Positions 53,527 to 63,889 of a stretch of DNA of 64,000 nucleotides are shown here, piece after piece (the stretch's first letter is position 1; every line of letters begins with the position of its first letter). A program made the position numbers and the translations under genes. The notes below the pieces were generated by a model, which was not told the origin of the DNA, made no database searches, and saw only the letters and a list, made by a program, of their open reading frames with translations. The DNA is from Brassica napus (taxonomy: Eukaryota > Streptophyta > Magnoliopsida > Brassicales > Brassicaceae), in the NCBI RefSeq assembly GCF_020379485.1, contig NC_063436.1, forward strand, positions 29,386,423 to 29,450,422. Reading direction: 5' to 3'.

Positions 53527-56500
53527 ATGGCTATCTTTTTTCTCTGTTTCTCATGCGTTTTATTGCTTGTTTCTTTTGTCTTTTTCTTGAGAAAGATTAA
53601 AGAAAATAAGAGATGTAGTAATCTACCTCCGAATCCTCCACGTCTTCCGATCATCGGGAACTTGCACCAACTCGCAGGATTGCCTCACCGATGCATTCAT
53701 CATCTCTCCATCAAGTACGGACCGGTAGTGCTTCTTCACCTCGGCTCTGTTCCAACAGTTGTCATCTCCTCGAGTGAAGCAGCTGAACAAGTTCTTAAAC
53801 TCCACGACCTTGTATGCTGCAGCCGACCAAAAACGGTCGCCACTGGGAAACTCTCTTACGGTTTTAAAGACATTGGCCTTGCCCAGTACGGCGAGTATTG
53901 GAGAGAGATGCGTAAGCTCGTTGTTATCGAGCTTTTCAGCCTTAAGAAGGTTCGATCATTTAGGAAGATCAGAGAGGAAGAGGTTGGACTTATGGTGAAG
54001 AAAGTGTCGGAATCTGCTTTGCAACAGTCTCCTGTGGATCTAAACAATACCTTTTTCTCTTTAACCGCAAGTATCATCTGTAGAGTAGCCTTAGGACAGA
54101 ACTTCAACGAGAGTGGTTTCTTTATTGGTAAAGGCAGACTCGAAGAACTTTTGAATGAGTTAGTGTTAGTTCTTGGTGGTTTCACTTGCTCTGATCTGTT
54201 CCCCTGTGGTGGACTTGGGAGATTCCTAGATTGGTTGTTTGGAGGACACAATAGGATAAACAAAGTGTTTGAAGAGCTTGATGCTTTTTACCAGCATGTA
54301 ATTGATGATCACTTGAAACATGAAGCTCATGCAGGAAAGAAAGCTATGGATTCTCAGGCGGATATTGCTGCACTCTTGTTAGGTATGATGGACAAACAAG
54401 GAGACAAAGATTATCTCAAGCTCAGCATTGATAATATCAAGGGAGTCATCACGGTAAAACCTCAAATCTTGCTTCATATTTATCTAACTTAGGAATGTAT
54501 ATTTAGTCCCATGTGACTTTTGGGTAGTAAGAGCACCTCTAGTGAGGAGTTTCAACACAAGTTCTCAAAATATAGGAAAATAGAAAATAGTATATTAAGT
54601 ATATCTATGTCAAAATATCCCATTTGTTACGAAAGTCAGCAACACTTTCGTGTGAGAGTTGATATGGAGCCCATATCATTTAAAACTCACAGTAACATTT
54701 GTCGAAACCTCTTTTATATAAGGAATTGTATTGCGATCATTTTATGATGCCCCTTTCGAACGTAATAACATCAATCTCTCTTATTTGGTATACTACTTCT
54801 TCTTCTCATTTATTAAGATTATTATTCTTTTCTACTTTCTATTATTTACGTAACATGATCAAACAAATAGACACCTCTTATATACGAAACACAAATGAAA
54901 CAATATATAATATAATTATAACATGTTATCAGCACGATCACTCTATTATTAATATTCTCTTGATTATTATGTTCGGAGTGGGGCCTCCATTTTTATTTGT
55001 TGCGTTTACGATTACCGGAGTGCGGCCCTGCCGCCCCGTCTTTTATTGTTAATTTTACAGTGGTTGCTTAAGGCACCATAATGACCGGTATACCGCCTAA
55101 ACATTTAATTTGCTATTTTATAATTGACTCCATTATCATAATTTATTATTTTACAGATTTGATCACCTTAATATTTTTGCTTTCAAATTTGACGGATAAT
55201 TTTATCACCATAGATAACTAAATATATTTAAGTAGGCACATATATTTATATCTGTGTTTAAATTGATAAATTTTACAATTGCTCACTGATTGTTTTTGAT
55301 TAATTTTTATCGTATGTTCTTACTTCCAACGGTCATATATAAATTTGAAAAAAAAAATTACTTTCTAAACGGCTAGTTAACGGCTATAAACAATGTTTTT
55401 ATCTATAAATATACTCATTTCTTACTCATTTACTTCATCCAAAACATTTCATCTTCTCTAAAATATTTTCAAATCGCTCCATTCCGGTTTTTCATTACAA
55501 AAAAGGATGATTCACATATTTTTGGTTGTATGTGCAATTCTAATTTTTGCTTCTATGTACGGTCTTTTTATTGGAGAATTTGCTCCTGAAGAATTTACGC
55601 TCAATGTCGGTTTACTTTTATATGCATTGTTTCTCCTTGTAATTGCGTGTATTATTAATATTAATGGTTCATTTTAAATTATGAAATTCTAATAAAATAT
55701 ATTATTTGATTTTAGAAATCCAATGGCAAACATGGAGAAGCTCCAATTCCCCGCCCTAGACATCACCGGTACCAACTACATTTCATGGGTTACAAATGTC
55801 GAACTTCATCTTGAATCTCTTGGTCTATCCGAGACCGTTAAAGAGATTAATACTTCAACGCCTCAAGAAAAGGCTAAATCGGTGATCTTTTTTAGAAGAC
55901 ACCTTGATGAAAGTATTATTTATGACTATGCCAACATGAGAGATTCTAAATAGCTATGGAAGTCTCTGAAAGATCGTTTTGATCATCAGAAAGACATAAC
56001 ACTTCCACTTGCTCGAGATGAATGGCAGAGTCTGAGATTTCAAGATTTCGACAAAGTGATGAATTACAACTCGGCTGTGTTAGGAATTATGGCCAAATTG
56101 AGATATTGTGGGGAAACGATCACCGAATCTCAAATGCTTGAGAAGACATACACCACATTCCATAAGAGCCACATCACCCTACAACAACAGTACAGGTTGC
56201 GGGGATATACCAAATTTTCGGAATTGATTGTGGCGCTTCTCATAGCAGAAAAGAACAACGAGCTTTTGATCAAAAATCACATGACTCGTCCAACTGGTTC
56301 TAAACCGTTTCCTGAAGCAAACGCATTAGATGCGAAGAAACCAGTCAAGGAAAATAAAGCCTTTCGGGGTCGCGGTCGTGGTCGTCAAAACTACCGTGGA
56401 CGTGGACGAAAGTACAATCCACAAGATAGGAAGTCATTCCAGTGGGTCCGCTCTGAGCAAACCCCTAAGGGAAAAGAACACCAAGGAAATACCACCCAGA

Positions 56501-59500
56501 AGCGAGAAGAAGCTTGTTTCAGATGCGGTACTAAGGGACATTGATCTCGTTTATGTCGTACCCCTGCACACCTTTGCGCTCTATACAAGGAGTCCGTCAA
56601 AGGAAAAGAAAAGGAAGTAAACTTTGCAGAACATTCTGAGGGTACAACGCACCTTGATGCGTCTGACTTTGTGAATGATTTCGAGGAGACCGCTATCACG
56701 GAAGCCTAAGTGCCCATCATGTGACTCTTGAAATTCCACAATTATACCATAAATAATTGTTGTTTGTGGAAGATTAATGTATAATTATTATGTGCTTTTC
56801 ACCTTCTTATGTATAATTATTATGTGTTTAATGTTTGCTAATGATGTATAATATTTTATGAATAATACTATCTTATGTTAATTCTTTTTGTTTGTCTCAG
56901 AAATGGACATTACAAATGGAACATCAACCAAGATCAATGCTAGAGATATTTGTATACCAGATAGTGGAACAACGCACACTATTATGAAGCACAGAAAATA
57001 TTTTTCTGAACTAAAACCGACAAATATCACTGTTAATACAATATCGGGTCCTGCAAACTTGATCGAAGGAATTGGTAAAGCTCATTTCACGTTACCCAAC
57101 GGGACAAAATTCTCGATAAATAATGCACTATTTTCTCCAAAGTCTAAAAGGAATTTGTTGAGTTTTAAAGACATATATCTTCAAGGATTTGATACTCAGT
57201 CTGCAACTGAGGATGGAAAGAAGTATATGTATATTACTCTTGAGAAATCGGGAAAACAAAAGTACTGGAAAAATTACCAAAACTCTCTTCTGGTCTACAT
57301 CATACATATATAAGTGCCATTGAATCACATTTAGTGTTAAGGAAAATTCTAGTGATTTTACACTATGGCATGATCGTTTTGGTCATCCAGGCACTACAAT
57401 GATGCGAAAAATCATCGAGAACTCACATGGTCATTCACTGAAACCCCAAGAAGTTTATCAAGGGAATAAAATGACATGTACTGCGTGTTCTCTTGGAAAG
57501 TTGATTATAAGACCATCGCCAACCAAAATAGATAAAGAGTTACCAAAGTTCCTTGAACGAATTCAAGGCGATATTTGTGGACCTATACATCCACCTTGTG
57601 GACCATTCTATTATTTTATGGTAATGATCAACGCGTCGAGTAGATGGTCACACTTTTGTCTATTGTCCTCTCGAACTATGGCATTTGCGAGATTTTTATC
57701 TCAGATAATCAAATTAAGAGCTCAGTTTCCTGATTATCCGATAAAGAGAGTTAGACTGGACAACGCTAGTGAATTTACCTCCCAAGCATTCAATGATTAT
57801 TGTATGGTAACTGGAATTGATGTTGAACATCATGTTGCTCATGTTCATACACAAAATGGTTTGGCCGAATCATTAATTAAACGTCTGCAACTGATTGCAA
57901 GACCATTGATTATGAAATCTAAACTCCCAACTTCTGTGTGGGGACATGCTATTTTGCATGCAGAAGCATTGATTCGAATAAGACCAAGTGCATATCACAA
58001 ATACTCTCCAATACAGTTAGCCTTTGGACGAGAACCAAACATTTCTCATCTAAGAATTTTTGGTTGCGCTGTATATGTGCCGATTGCACCTCCCCAATGT
58101 ACAAAGATGGGACCTCAAAGGAGGTTAGGGATATATGTTGGTTGTGATTCTCCATCAATTATACGATACCTAGAACCGCAAACTGGTGACGTATTTACGG
58201 CACGTTTTGCTGATTGCCACTTTGATGAAAAAGTATTCCCAGTTCTAGGGGGAGAAAATAAACAAGTAGGAAAGGATATCAAATGGTGTGTACCATATTT
58301 ACTACACCTTGATCCTCCTACAAAACAATCGGAATTAGAGGTCTGTCGGATTATGCATTTACAAAGCATCGCAAATCAACTACCCGATGCTTTTGCAGAC
58401 ACCAAATTGGTTACAAAATCCCATATATCGGCTGCAAATACTCCTGCTCGCGTAGAAATGCCACATGAACGTGGAGTAGAAGATAATACACGAGAGTCTA
58501 AAATACGCTTGAAGCGTGGTAGACCTATTGGTTCTAAGGATAAGAATCCTAGAAAACGAAAGGAGTCAGAAAAACAAAATCTTTCCAATATAGAAGAAAA
58601 GTTGGAAGAGATTAACAACGAGGTCAATGACAATGTTAAACATCATGATTCTGAAGAAAATCATGAGATTTCTATTAACTACATTCATAATAGAAAAATA
58701 TGGAATCGAAACAAAGTGAATGGTGTTGATGATCTTTTCTCATACTTTGTTTCGAAGGAAATAGATGAAGAGAATGATGACCCTGAACCAAAATCTATCT
58801 TGGAGTGTCAAAGGAGACATGATTGGATAAAATGGAAAGATGCAATACAAGTCGAACTCGATTTACTTAACAAACGAGAGGTATTTGGTCCTATTATAAT
58901 CACACCTAAAGCTGTGAAGCCAGTTGGTTACAAATGGGTTTTCGTTCGGAAACGAAATGAGAAAAACGAGGTTATGAGATATAAAGCTCGTCTTGTAGCT
59001 CAAGGATTTTTTCGAAGACCTGGAATCGATTATGAAGAAACATATTTTCCTGTTATGGATGCAATCACATTTAGATTTTTGATGAGTCTTGCGGCTAATC
59101 AAAATCTAGAGATGTGTCCAATGGACGTTGTTACTGCATACTTATATGGATCTTTGGACACTGATATTTATATGAGAATCCCTGAAGGATTTATAATGCC
59201 CTAATCATTAAGTTTTAAACCTAAAGAGTTATGTGCAATAAAATTGCAAAATTATTATACGGTTTAAAACAGTCTGGACGCATGTGGTATAATCGTCTCA
59301 GTGAACATCTAACTAAAGAAGGATATGTAAACAATCCTATATGCCCATGTGTTTTCATCAAGAAAACATCATCTGGATTTGTTATCATTGCCGTATATAT
59401 TGATGACCTAAATATTATTGGGACTAAAGTCGAAATACAAAAGGCATCTGATTATTTAAAAGGAGAATTTGAGATGAAAAATCTCGGACAAACAAAGTAT

Positions 59501-62500
59501 TGTCTTGGCCTACAAATTGAGCATTCTCAAAAAGGTATATTTGTACACCAGTCTACATATACGAAAAGAGTGTTGAAACGATTCAACATGGACAAATCGA
59601 CTCCACTTAGTACTTCTATGGTCGTCAGATCACTTAATGTGGAAAATGATCCCTTTCGACCACACGAAGAAAATGAAGATATACTTGGTCCTGAAGTGCC
59701 TTTAAGTGCAATAGGAGCACTTATGTATCTTGCTAATTGTACTCGACCTGATATATCGTTTGCTGTTAATCTTTTGGCAAGATTTAGTTCATTTCCTACG
59801 CAAAGACATTGGAATGGGATCAAACATGTCTTTCGCTATCTCCAAGGAACGATTGATTTAGGATTATTTTATCCTAACAATACTAACGGAGAAATAGTTG
59901 GCTTTGTAGATGCATGATATTTATCTGACCCTCATAAAGCTCGATCACAAACAGGGTACGTTTTCACGGTTGGGGGAACCGCTATATCATGGCGATCCCA
60001 GAAACAAACACTTGTAGCCACTTCCTCGAACCATGCTGAAATAATCGCTCTCCATGAAGCAAGCAGAGAATGTGTTTGGCTCAGATCAATAAGTAAACAC
60101 ATCCTATCAAGTAGTTGGATCAACGTCGACTCAAAATCGACCATCATATATGAAGACAATGCAGCATGTGTTGCTCAAACAAAGGAAGGATACATCAAAA
60201 GTGACCAAACCAAACATAATCCACCAAAGTTCTTCTCATATACCCAAGAACTCGAGAAGAATAAAGAAACTGAAGTGAGATATGTTCGATCCTGTGACAA
60301 TGCTGCAGACCTCTTTACGAAGTCATTATCCACTACGACATTCAGAAAACATGTTTACAATATTGGAATGCGTCATCAACAAGACCTGTAACGATCGTCT
60401 ACTCGAGGGGGAGCTTCTGAGTTGTACTCTTTTTACCTTACTATGGTTTTTCCCACTGGATTTTCCAAGAAAGGTTTTTAATGAGGCAACAAGAGATGAT
60501 ATACATGAGATATTAATGATACTGATCTCCAAGGGGAAGTGTTACGAAAGTCAGCAACACTTTCGTGTGAGAGTTGATATGGAGCCCATATCATTTAAAA
60601 CTCACAGTAACATTTGTCGAAACCTCTTCTATGTAAGGAATTGTATTGCGATCATTTTATGATGCCTCTTTCGAACGTAATAACATCAATCTCTCTTATT
60701 TGGTATACTACTTCTTCTTTTCATTTATTAAGATTATTATTATTTTCTACTTTCTATTATTTACGTAACATGATCAAACAAATAGACACCTCTTATATAC
60801 GAAACACAAATAAACAATATATATATAATATAATTATAACACCATTTAAAATATTTCATATAGTTTTTATAGTTTTGAGATACCCACAGTTAAATATTTT
60901 AAAAAATTATATACTTATGTATATATGTATATATCTATGCCAAAATATCCAATTTAAGATATTTCATATAGTTTTTATAGTTTTGAGATACCCACAGTTA
61001 AATATTTTAAAAACTTATATACTTATGTACGTATATATGTTGTATGTTGAGAATACCATCTTGGGAATTCTCCATTGAAACTGCTAGCATTCCCACTATC
61101 AGGGCCGGGTCTGAATGCAGGCAGATCAAGCATTTGCTTGAGGGCCGGTAACCATATATTTTATTTTGGGGCCAATTTTCCAAATTATTAGGTAGCTTAG
61201 ATGGTGCAAGGGATTGAAGTTCAACTCCAAACGTCAACGGTTCGAATGCTGACTTTTGCAGTTTAATTTTATTTTAGCTAGTACTATATTAAACCAAAAT
61301 ATATGAAAAACTAATCTTACCTATCAAAACGGAAATAGAGAAACAACAAAATAAAAATGAAATAGAGTGATGAAAACTAATAAAAAGAAAATAGGATAAT
61401 GATCAGCATTATTAACTCATACAAATTCCTAAAGAAAACAGTTATCAAAACCTAATCCGACTGTTTTCTAATGATTTTTTAGCTCTCAGTTAACAAAGCA
61501 ACAAAGTCTTTTGTTTTTCCGACATGGCTTTTCTGTTACATATTTTTAAACTGAAGTTCAACAGATTATATTGATTATTGACTATGTCACAAAATGTTGA
61601 TTAAATTATACAAGTTTTCAGTTAAAATTATGTATTAAGCTTTTCAATATTACTCAATACTTATATTTTAAAAAATTAGGGGGCCAAAAAAAAATCTTGC
61701 TTCTAGTCAAGAAAATCTCAGGCACGGCCCTGCCCACTATACATCACTATACTACAACTATTTAGGTCCTGATCACCTGTTTGTGTATGTATGATCTTAG
61801 GTTTATGTATAAAGATATTAAACACATGTAATATAACATGTGGGCATCAGGCGTTTATGCACTCTGCCAACCTATTTCATAGAAAATTGATACATATTTC
61901 ATATAAATGTTATTTTAACATTTCTTTGTTACATAAAAATATTGTTTTAGATTTCAATCTAATTAATATTTACTTAAAACTTAATATTAATTACAAAATG
62001 AATTAATTGTATTAATATTTTATTTCAAATATTATTAATAAATATATGTAATTAATAAAAACATAGGTATATTTTATTCATTTTGTAATGGGTATGAAAT
62101 GTTTAAATAACACGTTTCATCAAATACAAGGAGTACTATGTTCTTTTTCAAAACGTCCCTCTTTAAGTTAACAAAAACACAAAATTAACATACAAATGCA
62201 ATTGCTTAATTGTATACATGTGTTCATATATTTGTGTGTTGGTTGGTCAGGATATATTTATAGCGGGAGTAGATACAGGTGCTGTAACCATGATATGGGC
62301 AATGACGGAGCTGGCTAAAAACCCTAGAGTGATGAGAAAGGCACAAGAAGAGATCCGAAACACCCTAGGGCTCAAAAAAGAAAGTATCTCTGAGGAAGAC
62401 ATTAACAAAGTTGATTATTTGAAGCTCATAATCAAGGAAACATTTAGATTACACCCAGCACTTCCGCTTTTGCTACCAAGGGAAACAATGTCCCATGTCA

Positions 62501-62865
62501 AGATCAATGGATATGATATTCCTCCAAAAACACAAATCCTACTTAACGTATGGACCATCGGACGTGACCCCGGTCGGTGGACCGACCCTGAAGCATTCAT
62601 CCCTGAACAGTTTGCTAATACTTGCGTAGATTTCAAAGGACAAAGCTTTGAGCTATTACCGTTTGGTTCTGGTAGAAGGATGTGTCCCGGAATGCCAATG
62701 GCTGTTGCTTCTGTGGAATTGGGACTGTTGAGTTTGCTTTACTTTTTTGATTGGATATTGCCTGAAGGGATGATTAGTGAAGGAGAGATTGATATGAAAG
62801 AAGCTGGTAATCTTACCATTGTCAAGAAACAACCTCTTCAACTTGTGCCTGTTCTACACCATTGA
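53527..62865 (+). CDS. CYP71B-type cytochrome P450, two exons split by a 7.8 kb intron
   Basis: Exons 53527-54453 and 62251-62865 (GT-AG, phase 0) give 513 residues, normal for CYP71. Features in order: an N-terminal membrane anchor ([18 protein letters not shown]), the proline hinge [16 protein letters not shown], the I-helix [14 protein letters not shown], the K-helix ETFR, FIPEQF where most members have PERF, and the haem loop [10 protein letters not shown] with the cysteine ligand. CYP71 enzymes are ER-bound mono-oxygenases of specialised metabolism; the substrate cannot be told from sequence. The intron lies at the usual CYP71 position, just before the I-helix, but is enlarged by a Copia element and a hAT-type element, both with intact ends. 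The coding parts have no stop. I do not expect this gene here from Arabidopsis gene order. Confidence 0.88.
54454..54624 (+). other. Start of the P450 intron
   Basis: The sequence TATATCTATGTCAAAATATC at 54600-54619, next to the Copia target site, matches the tandem repeat on the far side of the element. This shows that the repeat was there before the insertion. AGAGCACCTCTAGTGAGGAG at 54530 may be the end of an older MITE. Confidence 0.5.
54625..54923 (+). repeat. 5' LTR of the intronic Copia element
   Basis: 299 bp, TG...CA. It is followed directly by TGTTATCAGCACGATC, a primer-binding-site region of a kind often seen in plant Copia elements. Confidence 0.93.
55723..56709 (+). pseudogene. 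Gag of the intronic Copia, two stops
   Basis: Gag starts at 55723 ([20 protein letters not shown]) and reads into a TAG at 55951 within the UBN2 region. It continues in the same frame ([40 protein letters not shown]) through an RGRGRG stretch into the zinc knuckle [17 protein letters not shown]. The TGA at 56542 replaces what is usually a tryptophan (TGG) codon in this knuckle. Sequence similarity is otherwise good to the end near 56709. Confidence 0.85.
56888..57350 (+). pseudogene. Protease region of the intronic Copia
   Basis: The aspartic protease motif [13 protein letters not shown] is intact (DSG). It is followed by the conserved [14 protein letters not shown] block. The frame stops at 57311 and the reading passes to the pre-integrase motif ([18 protein letters not shown]) in another frame near 57360. 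Confidence 0.85.
57357..59204 (+). CDS. Integrase and reverse transcriptase N-terminus of the intronic Copia
   Basis: Over 600 codons are open. Pre-integrase HH-CC zinc-binding residues are followed by the rve core ([47 protein letters not shown]). A lysine-rich linker precedes the RVT_2 start ([47 protein letters not shown]). It ends at a TAA at 59202, just after [11 protein letters not shown]. The RT palm follows in another frame. Integrase joins cDNA to the genome and RT makes it; this copy has lost continuity. Confidence 0.88.
   Translation, partial: FTLWHDRFGHPGTTMMRKIIENSHGHSLKPQEVYQGNKMTCTACSLGKLIIRPSPTKIDKELPKFLERIQGDICGPIHPPCGPFYYFMVMINASSRWSHFCLLSSRTMAFARFLSQIIKLRAQFPDYPIKRVRLDNASEFTSQAFNDYCMVTGIDVEHHVAHVHTQNGLAESLIKRLQLIARPLIMKSKLPTSVWGHAILHAEALIRIRPSAYHKYSPIQLAFGREPNISHLRIFGCAVYVPIAPPQCTKMGPQRRLGIYVGCDSPSIIRYLEPQTGDVFTARFADCHFDEKVFPVLGGENKQVGKDIKWCVPYLLHLDPPTKQSELEVCRIMHLQSIANQLPDAFADTKLVTKSHISAANTPARVEMPHERGVEDNTRESKIRLKRGRPIGSKDKNPRKRKESEKQNLSNIEEKLEEINNEVNDNVKHHDSEENHEISINYIHNRKIWNRNKVNGVDDLFSYFVSKEIDEENDDPEPKSILECQRRHDWIKWKDAIQVELDLLNKREVFGPIIITPKAVKPVGYKWVFVRKRNEKNEVMRYKARLVAQGFFRRPGIDYEETYFPVMDAITFRFLMSLAANQNLEMCPMDVVTAYLYGSLDTDIYMRIPEGFIMP
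59205..60391 (+). pseudogene. Reverse transcriptase palm and RNase H of the intronic Copia
   Basis: [20 protein letters not shown] and the catalytic box [13 protein letters not shown] (YIDD) are intact in the frame 59231-59917. That frame ends at a TGA where DAGYLSDP would be expected (GGA to TGA). RNase H continues in the same frame ([52 protein letters not shown]) to a stop near 60390. Confidence 0.87.
60540..60841 (+). repeat. 3' LTR of the intronic Copia element
   Basis: 302 bp, matching the 5' LTR apart from about six substitutions and a change in the (TA) run near the end. Confidence 0.93.
60842..61030. repeat. Tandem repeat of about 110 bp split by the Copia
   Basis: TTTCATATAGTTTTTATAGT followed by TTTGAGATACCCACAGTTAA occurs at 60853-60895 and again at 60962-61004. 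The joining segment TATCTATGCCAAAATATCCAATTTAAG matches the sequence formed by the left flank (54602-54624) plus the right flank (60847 onward), so the element went into one unit of a pre-existing array. Confidence 0.85.
61100..61732. mobile_element. hAT-type non-autonomous element with 8-bp target duplication
   Basis: The left end CAGGGCCGGGTCTG and the right end in reverse complement CAGGGCCGTGCCTG agree at 12 of 14 bases. CCCACTAT flanks both sides exactly (61092-61099, 61733-61740). The 8-bp duplication and CAGGGCCG tips are hallmarks of the hAT superfamily. The 633 bp interior has no transposase. It carries a tRNA-like A/B-box pair. It lies in the P450 intron. Confidence 0.9.
61193..61249 (+). 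other. tRNA-like A-box/B-box pair within the hAT element
   Basis: TAGCTTAGATG (61193-61203) fits the A-box TRGYNNARNNG and GGTTCGAATGC (61239-61249) is close to the B-box GGTTCGANTCC. Spacing is 35 bases. No complete cloverleaf is visible. It resembles the pair in the Helitron at 7901-7954 (both contain GCTTAG and GGTTCGA). Confidence 0.45.
61741..62250 (+). other. End of the P450 intron
   Basis: AT-rich intron sequence with no repeat I recognise, ending in the acceptor TTGGTCAG at 62250. Confidence 0.7.
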
Positions 62866-63612
62866 TGAGCATTGTGCTGTCAAAATAAGCTTGATTCGGC
62901 TTAATGAGTTATCGTATTCATTTTGTGTATTCATATGTTTTTCACAATGACAATAGTTATTCATACATGTATGTCACATATAATATGTGTTTGTTTTCCT
63001 AAGTCATCAAATCTTATTCGACCATCTAGATTAAAAGTTTCAAAAAGATATACTCCTTTGTTCTTAAAGATAATGTTATTAAAATAAAATTTTACTTCAA
63101 AAAGATGCATGTTTTAGTTTTTAATGTAATTTTTATTAGTTAATAATGATAAATTATAAAAAATTATACTTTTTAAAATATTATTGGTTTAAAATTATGC
63201 AAAATTGGCAAATACAAAAAAAAAAATAATACATTTAATGTTAAAATTTATTATGTTTTTCTAATATGTGTTAAAAGACATAAACATACATCTTTTATGA
63301 ACATATATAGTATATGTTTTAGTTTTTCACAAATTTAAGAAAATATATTGAATTTTGATTATAAATATATTATTTTATAATTAAATATTTTGACATTTTG
63401 AGCCAATTTTTTTTTAATAAATACAATTATTCTTTAAAATTTACAGTTTATCATTATTATTTGTAAAAATGTATAAAACATTAAAAAAAATTATTTATAT
63501 TTATTTTACATTGACCAAAATTTTTGTTGTCTTTTTAAGTTAACAACTAATGGCTCTTATCCCGTCAGTAATTATACTCTCTCTCTCTCTCTCGCGTTTG
63601 CTCACACCATTC
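62866..63612. other. Intergenic DNA and leader of the plastid protein gene
   Basis: The first part is the P450 3' UTR. 63045-63540 is very AT-rich and may contain a decayed Stowaway-like MITE (ATACTCCTTTGTTCTTAAAG near 63050). A (CT)n tract at 63577-63593 probably lies in the 5' UTR of the next gene. Confidence 0.45.
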
Positions 63613-63889
63613 ATGGCTGCCATTCTCAGCTTTGCTCCTCTCTCTGTTCCCTCTACGACATACCCAAAACCCTCTCTCAGAATCCCTCTTTTTACGTCTC
63701 TGCCACTCCCATCATCATCTTCCTCTTCTTCTGGCCTTACATCTTCCTTCCTGGTTAGAAATGAAGCATCTTTGTCTCCATCATCCTCACCAATTCAAGC
63801 TCTCGCAGAAGAAGAAGCCGTCGATGATTCTTCCCCTTCAGCTTCTTCTTCAAAGCTTGTTCTTGTCGTCGGCGGCACTGGTGGTGTCG
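63613..63889 (+). CDS. Plastid NAD(P)-binding Rossmann-fold protein, first exon (partial)
   Basis: The gene runs off the window; only exon 1 is seen. From ATG 63613 it gives 92 codons plus one base, ending at the donor GTC-G|GTACG. Residues 1-70 are serine- and threonine-rich with few acidic residues, like a chloroplast transit peptide (MAAILSFAPLSVPSTTYPKP). The end carries KLVLVVGGTGGVG, the dinucleotide-binding GxxGxxG loop of the atypical short-chain dehydrogenases. An in-frame ATG at 63550 exists, but it would put a (CT)n-encoded leucine/serine run before the transit peptide, so I prefer the later start. Gene order points to the equivalent of At4g31530. The reaction is unknown. Confidence 0.8.

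Larger units (their letters stand above)
54625..60841 (+). mobile_element. Copia LTR retrotransposon in the P450 intron
   Basis: LTRs 54625-54923 and 60540-60841 (about 300 bp) start TGTTACGAAAGTCAGC and end TTATAACA. CCATT flanks both sides (54620-54624, 60842-60846). The LTRs differ at only about six positions plus small indels, so the insertion is fairly young. A purine tract (AAGGGGAAG) precedes the right LTR. Gag, protease, integrase, reverse transcriptase and RNase H lie in Ty1/copia order on the plus strand, the same strand as the P450. Frames are broken by stops near 55951, 56542, 59202 and 59915, so the copy is not autonomous. Confidence 0.93.

Noticed and set aside
53527..62865. CYP83B1, expected in this region from Arabidopsis gene order
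   Set aside because: The N-terminal hinge and overall sequence look like CYP71B. The CYP83B1 stretches I remember do not match.
63550..63612. Upstream in-frame ATG of the plastid protein
   Set aside because: It would translate the (CT)n leader into a leucine/serine run. The later ATG gives the expected transit-peptide start.
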